The notes beneath the pieces were generated by a model that ran no database searches, had not been told where the DNA came from, and saw only the letters and a list, made by a program, of their open reading frames with translations. The translations under genes and the position numbers were made by a program. This document shows positions 6,763 to 13,302 of a stretch of DNA of 20,588 nucleotides, in pieces. This stretch comes from a virus, in the IMG/VR virus record IMGVR_UViG_3300045941_000100, positions 1 through 20,588 of that record; one strand, given 5' to 3'. How positions within the stretch are numbered: the stretch's first letter is position 1; each line of letters begins with the position of its first letter.

Positions 6763-7606
6763 CGCGTGCTCGTGCGGAAAGCCTCTCGTGCAAAAACCGG
6801 GGCGCGGGCGAGCGGCGGTTCATTGCTCGCGCGCGTGCCGCGATCGTGTCAGCCGGATCTCTGCGGCAGGCAAGGCCAGAGTCAGCCGACAACGCGCCTC
6901 GGAGAAGCTGCGCGGACGTTCTGTTCATCGCAAGCGAGCAGATCGTGACCGAAACAGGACGCGCGGCAGGGTATTCCAGAAGCACTACCGTACCCAAGTA
7001 GATAGGGGCGCGTACTCAGGCTCTCTTGAGGAATACGCCGAGCACATCGAGCGTGTGCGCATGTCGTGCGGTACGCAGGAGTCATGGAAGGCATGGCTGC
7101 CGCCGAAGCCGGAGCCCACAAGGGCGCCAGGGCCAACTCCTGCTGAGCGCTACAGGGCAAGGTACAGGAGCGATCCAGCGTACCGATTGCGTGAGCGCAT
7201 GCGCCGTCAGTTCAAGAAGTGGTTGAGCGGGGAGAGAATCGCAAAGCCATCGTTTCTCTCATCGCTGAACTACACGTGGGCCGAGTTGCGAGATCACATC
7301 GAGAAACAGTTCGTGCGGGGCATGGATTGGAGCAACGCGGGCCGTTGGCACATCGACCATATCGCGCCGAAGTCGTCTTTCGATCCATCAGACGCAGCGC
7401 AGGTGCGTGCGTGCTGGTCGCTCGAGAACCTGAGACCGCTATGGGCATTGGACAACATGCGCAAGGGAGCGCGGCTGAAGTGTACTTGTACCAGTACGCT
7501 TGGGTCCTTCCCGGGCCGGCCACCCACCGCGGCACCGCGTGCCCCGAGGATCGACGATATTTCGCGCCCGATTTTTTCTGGACATTTGGGCGATGGCGCT
7601 GCCTGA
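6737..7606 (+). CDS. HNH endonuclease with N-terminal zinc-finger-like segment
   Basis: 289 residues from ATG 6737, inside the end of the Z-like gene; a TTG at 6692 would be longer. C11, C13, C30 and C34 make a likely zinc-binding pair of Cys clusters. A long Arg-rich helical linker follows (residues 38-165). The nuclease core lies at residues 185-245: W204-H205-I206-D207-H208-I, then W-S-L-E-N231-L-R-P-L and D239-N240-M-R-K-G. This is the usual layout of phage HNH enzymes with an H-I-D-H motif. The family normally ends shortly after 'KGAR', so the last 40 or so Pro/Arg-rich residues may be spurious translation of the region before the terminase gene. HNH proteins next to terminase can take part in packaging in HK97-like phages; a selfish homing role is the alternative. 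Confidence 0.85.
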   Translation: MRSKSQSVSACSCGKPLVQKPGRGRAAVHCSRACRDRVSRISAAGKARVSRQRASEKLRGRSVHRKRADRDRNRTRGRVFQKHYRTQVDRGAYSGSLEEYAEHIERVRMSCGTQESWKAWLPPKPEPTRAPGPTPAERYRARYRSDPAYRLRERMRRQFKKWLSGERIAKPSFLSSLNYTWAELRDHIEKQFVRGMDWSNAGRWHIDHIAPKSSFDPSDAAQVRACWSLENLRPLWALDNMRKGARLKCTCTSTLGSFPGRPPTAAPRAPRIDDISRPIFSGHLGDGAA

Positions 7607-8135
7607 ACGGATCGGCAAGAAAGATGCGTCGGACCTGCTCGACATTTCGCGGCAGACACTCGACAACCGCATAGCGGCTGGTGCTTACAAGTGGCCGCCA
7701 GAAAGCTGGGCCGCGCTGATCGAGCAGGAGTTCGAACGCCGGATGCACGGCGGCACCGCGGCCGACTCCGACGACGCGCGCTTCCGCCGAGCTCGCGCCG
7801 ACAACCACGAGATCGAGGCCGCGAAGAAGCGGGGCGACGTGTTCCCGGTCGACGTGGCCGAGGAAGTGGTGGTCACGCTGTTCGGCGCGTTCATCCAGGA
7901 GACCGAGGGCGCGACGGCGCGGCTGCAGCGCGCGGCGCCGACGTTGAGCGAGGCGATAGGACGTGAGTACCGGACCTTCCGCGAGAACCTGGCCCGCGGC
8001 GTGGAGCGGTGCTGCGAGAATTGGCGACAGCGTGCACGCGCTGGCGCTCCCGCCGCCCGACCGGCACGCGGCCGAGTGGGCGCTGCAGGAGAGGGTGCTG
8101 CCGCCGGGCAGCGCGGAGCCGGGCCCGTTCAATAG
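7593..8135 (+). CDS. Terminase small subunit, Nu1-like
   Basis: 180 residues from ATG 7593, overlapping the HNH frame by 14 bases; longer starts from 7500 would read Pro/Arg-rich junk. Residues 5-42 form a winged-helix DNA-binding unit (R-I-G-K-K-D-A-S-D-L-L-D-I-S-R-Q-T-L-D-N-R). Residues 60-100 hold the R-R-A-R-A-D-N-H-E-I-E-A-A-K-K-R-G-D-V-F-P segment typical of Nu1/gp1-type small subunits, followed by an assembly helix. The protein would recognise the packaging site and recruit the large subunit. The last 40 or so residues (AGAPAARPARGRVGAA) look like the shadow of the overlapping large-subunit gene, so the true C-terminus is uncertain. A small frame difference from relatives could be checked there. 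Confidence 0.8.
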   Translation: MALPERIGKKDASDLLDISRQTLDNRIAAGAYKWPPESWAALIEQEFERRMHGGTAADSDDARFRRARADNHEIEAAKKRGDVFPVDVAEEVVVTLFGAFIQETEGATARLQRAAPTLSEAIGREYRTFRENLARGVERCCENWRQRARAGAPAARPARGRVGAAGEGAAAGQRGAGPVQ

Positions 8136-9951
8136 CTGGCGGACGCCGTACGTTGTCCCGTTCCTGAAGGCGTGCAGCAGTCAGCGATACAAGGAGGTCG
8201 TGCTGATCACGGGCACGCAGCAGTCGAAGACCGACTCGGTGTGCAACGTGATGGGCCATCTGCTGCAGGATCGGCCTTCGCCGCTCGTGTACTTCGCGCC
8301 GACGAAGGACTTCGTCGAGCAGACGTTCGAGCCGCGGTTCGTCGCGATGGTCGATTCATCGGCGGTGCTACGCGGCCGGAAGGCGCGCGGCAAGCGCGAG
8401 CGGCTAACGATGAAGCGCTTCGGCGGCATCAAGGTCCGGTTCGGCTGGACCGGCTCGCCGGCGTCGCTCGCCGGGGATCCGGCTCGCAAGGTCCTCGTCG
8501 ACGAGCTCGACCTGATGGACCTGAACGACCCGAAGCACGGCGATCCGCTCGAGCGGGCCCATGCGCGGCACTCGACGTACGTCGACGGCCAGACGATCGT
8601 GACGAGCACGCCGACGCTAGGCACCGTGGAGGTCGAGGAGCATCCGCAGACGAAGCTCCTGCATTGGAAGAAGTCGGATGACGTGCAGTCGCCGATCTGG
8701 AACCGCTGGCAGGAGGGGACGCGGCATCAATCGTTCGTGATCTGTCCGGACTGCGAGACGCCGTTCTTCCCGCGGCGCGAGCTGCTCGTTTACGCGCAGG
8801 ACGTTCCGCCCGGGGAGCTGACCGAGGTGTTCCTCGGGTGCCCGCACTGCGGGCGCGCGATCGCGGAGTCGGAGAAGGACGGACTGCTCGAGAAGGTGGT
8901 CGCGCTGGCGCCCGGGCAGACGGTCGTCGCCGGCGAGACAGTCGGGCCGGATCCCAAGGGCCGCCGCTGGTCACTTGCGGTTTCCGGGCTTTTGTCACCG
9001 TGGCGCTCGTGGCTCGTCGCGATCCAGCGGTATCTCGAGGCGAAGGCCGCCGGCGACACGAAGCGCGTGCAGGCGATCACGAACACGGAGTTCGGCGAGC
9101 TCTACGCGCTGTCGGGCGAGGCCCCGGAGTGGAAATCGGTGGCGAACCTGCGGCACGCGTATCACTTCGACGAGGTGCCGAGCGGCGTGCGCGTGCTGAC
9201 GTGCGGCGTCGACGTGCAGAAGGACCGGCTGTACTACGCGGTGCGCGGGTGGGGCGCAGCGTTTGAATCGTGGCTGATTCGGCACGGCGAGATTCACGGC
9301 GAGACCGAGCACGATCTCGTGTGGGACGAGCTCGACGCGATGCTGAAGGCGGCGATCGGCGAGAAGCGCATCCGGCTGGCGCTGATCGACTCCGGTTATC
9401 GCCCGGGCGATCCGTGGCGGCGGCCGGACAACCAGATCTACAAGTTCGCGCGGCCGCGGGCAGGACGTGTCGCGGCGACCAAAGGGCACGACACGCAGGA
9501 CAAGCCGGTCCGCGCGTCGAAGATCGACATCAAGTGGAACGGCAAGCTGATCAAGAACGGCCTGCAGATCTGGCACCTCGACACGGACTACTTCAAGACG
9601 TGGATACACGCGCGATTCGAGTGGCCGCCGGATCAGGCTGGCGGGTTCCATCTCGCGGCCGAAACGACCGACGACTACTGCAAGCAGGTGACGGCCGAGG
9701 CGAAGGTCGCGACGGAGTCGGGCCGTGTCGCGTGGACGCCGGTCCGCAAGGCGAACCACTACTTCGACTGCGAAGTGCTGAACGTCGCGGCGGCGCACAT
9801 CTTGAACGTGCACGTGCTGCGTCCGCCGAAAGAGGCCAAGGAAGACGAGGCGACGGAGCTTGTCGGTGATGCTCCGGCGGAGCAGTCGAGCCCTCCGCCA
9901 AAGGCTCGACCGATACCGCCACAGCGGCACAACTGGGTGAAGCAATGGTGA
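8032..9951 (+). CDS. Terminase large subunit, GpA family
   Basis: 639 residues from GTG 8032, chosen because the family N-terminus begins near H-A-A-E-W-A-L-Q-E-R-V-L-P-P; GTG 7963 is a longer alternative. The ATPase shows a variant Walker A (LITGTQQSKTDS, about residues 59-70), Walker B V-L-V-D-E-L-D (about 154-160) and the T-S-T-P-T coupling motif (about 191-195). A four-Cys zinc-ribbon-like insert (C-x2-C about 238-241 and C-x2-C about 270-273) is typical of GpA. The C-terminal nuclease region starts near C-G-V-D-V-Q-K-D-R-L-Y-Y and includes L-I-D-S-G-Y-R. The enzyme packages DNA through the portal and cuts at cos. It overlaps the small subunit by 104 bases. Confidence 0.95.
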   Translation: MHALALPPPDRHAAEWALQERVLPPGSAEPGPFNSWRTPYVVPFLKACSSQRYKEVVLITGTQQSKTDSVCNVMGHLLQDRPSPLVYFAPTKDFVEQTFEPRFVAMVDSSAVLRGRKARGKRERLTMKRFGGIKVRFGWTGSPASLAGDPARKVLVDELDLMDLNDPKHGDPLERAHARHSTYVDGQTIVTSTPTLGTVEVEEHPQTKLLHWKKSDDVQSPIWNRWQEGTRHQSFVICPDCETPFFPRRELLVYAQDVPPGELTEVFLGCPHCGRAIAESEKDGLLEKVVALAPGQTVVAGETVGPDPKGRRWSLAVSGLLSPWRSWLVAIQRYLEAKAAGDTKRVQAITNTEFGELYALSGEAPEWKSVANLRHAYHFDEVPSGVRVLTCGVDVQKDRLYYAVRGWGAAFESWLIRHGEIHGETEHDLVWDELDAMLKAAIGEKRIRLALIDSGYRPGDPWRRPDNQIYKFARPRAGRVAATKGHDTQDKPVRASKIDIKWNGKLIKNGLQIWHLDTDYFKTWIHARFEWPPDQAGGFHLAAETTDDYCKQVTAEAKVATESGRVAWTPVRKANHYFDCEVLNVAAAHILNVHVLRPPKEAKEDEATELVGDAPAEQSSPPPKARPIPPQRHNWVKQW

Positions 9952-9960
9952 GGAGTTGAA

Positions 9961-10233
9961 ATGCGCTATGCAGTAGTCGACGTGGCCACGGACTCGACGA
10001 CGATAGTCACGGGCCGTTGCACGCTTTACGGCATCTACGTAAACACCGCGCTATCGGCTCATGCGCTGCCCATTCTCGACGGAGCGACTCCTGTCATCAC
10101 GCTGATTGCTTCGCTCGCTGCCGGCACTAATCTCCCGCTCCCGTCTCGCGGCATCGACTTCGCGACCTCGCTGATCATCGATCCGAACGACGCAGCGACC
10201 GGGAACATCACGGTCATGTACGACATCCCGTGA
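9961..10233 (+). CDS. Small beta-rich phage protein between terminase and connector
   Basis: 90 residues, ATG 9961 with AGGAG at 9951-9955. The protein is nearly all beta. It ends with F-A-T-S-L-I-I-D-P-N-D-A-A-T-G-N-I-T-V-M-Y, a motif I recognise from small structural-type proteins of siphoviruses, but without an assigned role. It takes a place between terminase and connector that is empty in lambda. Codon use is slightly less GC-rich than the terminase gene. Its stop overlaps the next start (GTGA), so they are co-translated. Decoration or accessory head protein is possible; unproven. Confidence 0.6.
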   Translation: MRYAVVDVATDSTTIVTGRCTLYGIYVNTALSAHALPILDGATPVITLIASLAAGTNLPLPSRGIDFATSLIIDPNDAATGNITVMYDIP

Positions 10234-10760
10234 ACATTCCGACCTCGCTCGTCGCCGGCGACGCCTGGCAGTGGGACGCCGAATACGGCGATTACCCTGC
10301 CGACACATGGACCGCGACTGCGTACTTCCAGAACGCGAGCAACCAGTTCACCGTCGCGTCGACGGCGAACGGCACAGCGCATCGCTTCGCGGCTGCGGCG
10401 ACAGCGACGGACGACTTCAAGGCTGGACACTATTACGTCCAGGTCAGGGTCACGGACGGCGCGTCGCCGGCGACAGTCGAGACCGGGTGGGTTCAGGTCA
10501 TCGCCGACCCGGCGTCCGAGGTCAAGGTCGATCACCGTTCGTGGGCGCGTCGGACTCTCGATGCGATCGAGGCGTTCCTCGAGGGCAACGCCACGACCGC
10601 GCAGCAGAGCATGAGCATCGCTGGTCGGTCGCTGTCTCGCTGGTCGCTTGCTGAGCTGATGAAGTTCAGAGACCAGCTGCGCGGCGAGGTCCGCACCGAG
10701 GAACAGGGATCAGCGGCAGGCCTTGGCCGCAACATCAAGGTGCGTTATGGCCGGCCGTAG
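10230..10760 (+). CDS. gpW-like head-tail connector fused to an N-terminal beta domain
   Basis: 176 residues from GTG 10230. Residues 1-95 form an Ig-like or jelly-roll-like beta domain (N-I-P-T-S-L-V-A-G-D-A-W-Q-W, then H-Y-Y-V-Q-V-R-V-T-D-G). Residues 108-176 have the layout of lambda gpW: helix, A-F-L-E-G-N, a beta hairpin S-M-S-I-A-G-R-S-L-S-R, a second helix W-S-L-A-E-L-M-K-F-R-D-Q-L, and a basic tail G-R-N-I-K-V-R-Y. Position between terminase and portal is where lambda W lies. gpW alone is 68 residues, so this is a two-domain version. The N-terminal half resembles proteins seen next to portal genes in other GC-rich siphoviruses. The gpW match is from pattern and synteny. Confidence 0.65.
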   Translation: MNIPTSLVAGDAWQWDAEYGDYPADTWTATAYFQNASNQFTVASTANGTAHRFAAAATATDDFKAGHYYVQVRVTDGASPATVETGWVQVIADPASEVKVDHRSWARRTLDAIEAFLEGNATTAQQSMSIAGRSLSRWSLAELMKFRDQLRGEVRTEEQGSAAGLGRNIKVRYGRP

Positions 10761-12864
10761 CGGAGCGACGATCACGCTCTCGATCAACGCTCCTGCCATT
10801 GGGTCGCTGCTGCGCAAGGTGTCTCGGCGTGTCTCCAGTGCGTGGCGTGCGTTACGCGGAAAACAGCTCTGGACCCGCATGTATGCCGCCGCGCGCGCGT
10901 CTCGTCTCACCGGCGATTGGCAGGCAGCAAATACCAGCGCAGATTCGGAGCTTTCCAGCAGCCTGACGCAACTTCGGTCACGTTCGCGCGCGCTTTGTCG
11001 CGACGTGAGCTACGCGAAGCGCGCGAAGCAGCTCGTCGTCAACAATGTGATCGGCACCGGCATCGGCATGCAGGGCCAGGTCTACACGACCCGCGATGAA
11101 CTGAACGCGCGGGTGAACGACGAGATCGAGTCGGTCTGGAAAGAGTGGTGCTACGCCGATCACTGCCATACGGGCGGGCGCCTCGACTTCGCGCTATTCG
11201 AGCGCGCGCTGATGGCCCAGGTGTTCGAGGCCGGCGAGGTCCTCGTCCGGAAGCACTACCGCAGGTTCGGCAAGTCGGAGATCCCGTTCGCGCTCGAGCT
11301 CATCGAGGCCGAACGGATCGCTGACGACATGTATACCGCGTCGTTCGAGCGGGGAGGTCGGAACGAGATCAGGATGGGCGTCGAGGTCGATCAATTCGGC
11401 CGCCCGATCGCCTACTACATCCGCCGGCGCCATCCGGGCGAGTTGCGGTTCACGTTCAACATGATGCCGGACGACATCGAGCGCGTGCCGGCCGATCAGA
11501 TCATTCACCTCGCGTTCGGTGATCGCTGGCCGCAGACGCGCGGCGAGCCGTGGATGTCGGCGGTCATTCGCACGGCGCGCGACATGGCCGGCTACATCGA
11601 GGCCGAGATCACGCGCGCGCGAACGCAGGCGTCGGTTCCCTGGACCATCGAGACGCCGGAGGACATCACGTCGTTCGGAGAGGAACAGGCCGATGGCTCG
11701 GTCGAGATGGAGGTCGAGCCTGGTATCGCGAAACGGCTGAACCCTGGCGAGACGATGAACGTGCCGGCGATCGGCTCGCCGAATCCGCAGGTCGAGCCGT
11801 TCATGCGGTATCTGCTGCGGGACTTCGCCTCTGGGCTCGGTGTCAGCTACGCCTCGCTATCGGCCGATTACTCGCAAGGCAACTACTCGAGCTCGCGGCT
11901 CGCGTTGCTCGACGACAGGGACGTATGGCGAGCGTTTCAGACGTGGTTCCTGTGCTCGTTCCGTCAGCCGATTCACCGCGAATGGATGCAGCAGGCGGTC
12001 CTCGCCGGCGCGTTCAAGACGTTCTCGATCGAGTCGTGGGCGCTCGACCGTCGCAAGTACGAGGCCGTGCGCTTCCGTCCGCGCGGCTGGGGCTGGGTGG
12101 ATCCGACCAAGGAAGTCGAAGCGTTCAAGGAAGCGGTGCGCTGCGGCTTCATGACGCTGCAGGACGTCGTGTCGCAGAGCGGCGCCGACATCGAGGAAAT
12201 CTTCGACCAGCGCGAGAAGGAGATCGGTCTCGCGGCCGAGGCCGGCCTAGTGCTCGACACGGACCCGGCGAACGAGATCAAGGCCGAGCCGGAACCGGAC
12301 CCTCCGGCCGAGGCGCCGGACGAGGACGAAGAGGACGACGAGATTGGAGAGAATAGGGCATGGGCAGCCGCGTTGAACTCGCTGGAAAGCGCTTTGGCAG
12401 ACTCGTCGTTGTCGAACGCACGAACCGCCGCAACTCTTCAGGAGACGTGTTCTGGCTTGCGACATGCGATTGCGGCCAGCAACGAGAATACCGCGGCAAG
12501 AATCTCCGAGGAGGCGAAGCGCTCTCGTGCGGATGTGGCCGAAACCAGGAAGGCTATAGAAAGCTCCGAGCGCGCGATCTCACGGGCGTCAGATTTGGTC
12601 GCTTGGTCGCAAAAAGCATCTCAGGATTTACGGTCGGAGGTGCGCGATGGCTTTGCGTCTGTGACTGCGGTGTCCGTAAAACAGTCCGCGGAAATAGCCT
12701 CACTACGGGACACACAACTTCGTGCGGCTGCTATCGACCAGTCAAACATCGCAACCTTGCCGGGCGAAGGTTCGGCAAACTCGTCGCCCGACAAAGAGTT
12801 GCGAGAAAAGGTGGCGATGCACTCTGGCAATGCGCCTGCGATTGTGGCCGGAACGTCGAAGTAA
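10747..12864 (+). CDS. Portal protein, lambda family, with 167-residue out-of-frame-overlap extension
   Basis: 705 residues from ATG 10747; a TTG at 10723 is less likely. Residues 1-538 are a full lambda-type portal: N-terminal basic segment, R-A-L-C-R-D-V-S-Y-A-K-R-A, a long wing, the L-E-L-I-E-A-E-R-I-A-D segment, G-V-S-Y-A-S-L-S-A-D-Y-S-Q-G-N-Y-S-S-S-R, and a final helix F-D-Q-R-E-K-E-I-G-L followed by an acidic Pro-rich tail. Lambda gpB has 533 residues, so the family-length protein ends at base 12360, exactly at the ATG of the HNH gene. The frame then continues 167 codons through that gene in the +1 frame. The extra stretch is Ala/Ser/Glu/Arg-rich and helix-like. It forms the dodecameric DNA gate of the capsid. 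Confidence 0.93.
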   Translation: MAGRSGATITLSINAPAIGSLLRKVSRRVSSAWRALRGKQLWTRMYAAARASRLTGDWQAANTSADSELSSSLTQLRSRSRALCRDVSYAKRAKQLVVNNVIGTGIGMQGQVYTTRDELNARVNDEIESVWKEWCYADHCHTGGRLDFALFERALMAQVFEAGEVLVRKHYRRFGKSEIPFALELIEAERIADDMYTASFERGGRNEIRMGVEVDQFGRPIAYYIRRRHPGELRFTFNMMPDDIERVPADQIIHLAFGDRWPQTRGEPWMSAVIRTARDMAGYIEAEITRARTQASVPWTIETPEDITSFGEEQADGSVEMEVEPGIAKRLNPGETMNVPAIGSPNPQVEPFMRYLLRDFASGLGVSYASLSADYSQGNYSSSRLALLDDRDVWRAFQTWFLCSFRQPIHREWMQQAVLAGAFKTFSIESWALDRRKYEAVRFRPRGWGWVDPTKEVEAFKEAVRCGFMTLQDVVSQSGADIEEIFDQREKEIGLAAEAGLVLDTDPANEIKAEPEPDPPAEAPDEDEEDDEIGENRAWAAALNSLESALADSSLSNARTAATLQETCSGLRHAIAASNENTAARISEEAKRSRADVAETRKAIESSERAISRASDLVAWSQKASQDLRSEVRDGFASVTAVSVKQSAEIASLRDTQLRAAAIDQSNIATLPGEGSANSSPDKELREKVAMHSGNAPAIVAGTSK

Positions 12865-13235
12865 TCGCCAGATCGCTGGTTCACGGCAAAACGACGAGTT
12901 GCGGGTGCGCGTGGCAATTCAGAGCTGGCGGTAGAAGCAAGACTCTTGAATACAGAGCTACGAAACAACAAGAGCGAGAAGCGAAAAAACGCGGCAATGG
13001 CGGGACGTTCTCGCATGATGAGATTGAGCGACTGTACGAACTGCAACAAGGCAAGTGCGCGGTTTGCAGAACAAGCCGCACGCTCGCGAAGATGCACCGA
13101 GATCACATCATCCCGTTGAGCGCTGGCGGAGGTAGTTCGATCGCGAACATCCAACTGTTATGCGCGTCGTGCAACTGCTCGAAGCACGCCAAGCATCCGA
13201 TCGTGTTCATGCAGTCGAGAGGGTTTCTGCTGTAA
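12360..13235 (+). CDS. HNH endonuclease with three zinc-ribbon/AP2-like DNA-binding repeats
   Basis: 291 residues. Residues 5-59, 71-124 and 130-183 are three copies of a unit with 'L-A-G-x-R-F-G-R-L-V', a C-x-C-G pair and a terminal S-C-G-C, the unit found in phage HNH proteins of the AP2-like type. Residues 219-285 carry the HNH nuclease: Y-E-L-Q-Q-G-K-C-A-V-C, H-R-D-H-I-I-P-L-S-A-G-G, N-I-Q-L-L-C-A-S-C-N-x-S-K. All metal and catalytic positions appear intact. The ATG at 12360 lies inside the portal frame at the point where a normal portal gene would stop, so translation is probably coupled. Codon use is less GC-rich than portal or capsid genes, in line with recent arrival. A terminator follows. 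Likely a free-standing homing endonuclease. Confidence 0.92.
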   Translation: MGSRVELAGKRFGRLVVVERTNRRNSSGDVFWLATCDCGQQREYRGKNLRGGEALSCGCGRNQEGYRKLRARDLTGVRFGRLVAKSISGFTVGGARWLCVCDCGVRKTVRGNSLTTGHTTSCGCYRPVKHRNLAGRRFGKLVARQRVARKGGDALWQCACDCGRNVEVIARSLVHGKTTSCGCAWQFRAGGRSKTLEYRATKQQEREAKKRGNGGTFSHDEIERLYELQQGKCAVCRTSRTLAKMHRDHIIPLSAGGGSSIANIQLLCASCNCSKHAKHPIVFMQSRGFLL

Positions 13236-13258
13236 GTTCGGATACATCTCTCTGAAGC

Positions 13259-13288
13259 AACGCCGGCCCAGTGCCGGCGTTTTCGTTT
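13259..13288 (+). terminator. Intrinsic terminator after the third HNH gene
   Basis: A perfect 9-bp GC-rich stem (13259-13267 with 13273-13281), 5-base loop and a T-rich run TTTTCGTTT form a good Rho-independent terminator. It lies between the HNH stop and the ribosome binding site GAGGAG (13290-13295) of the capsid gene, in the middle of what should be one late transcript. Either late RNA polymerase is antiterminated or capsid genes have their own promoter; I see no clear promoter here. Confidence 0.8.
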
Positions 13289-13302
13289 GAGAGGAGCTAA
13301 AT

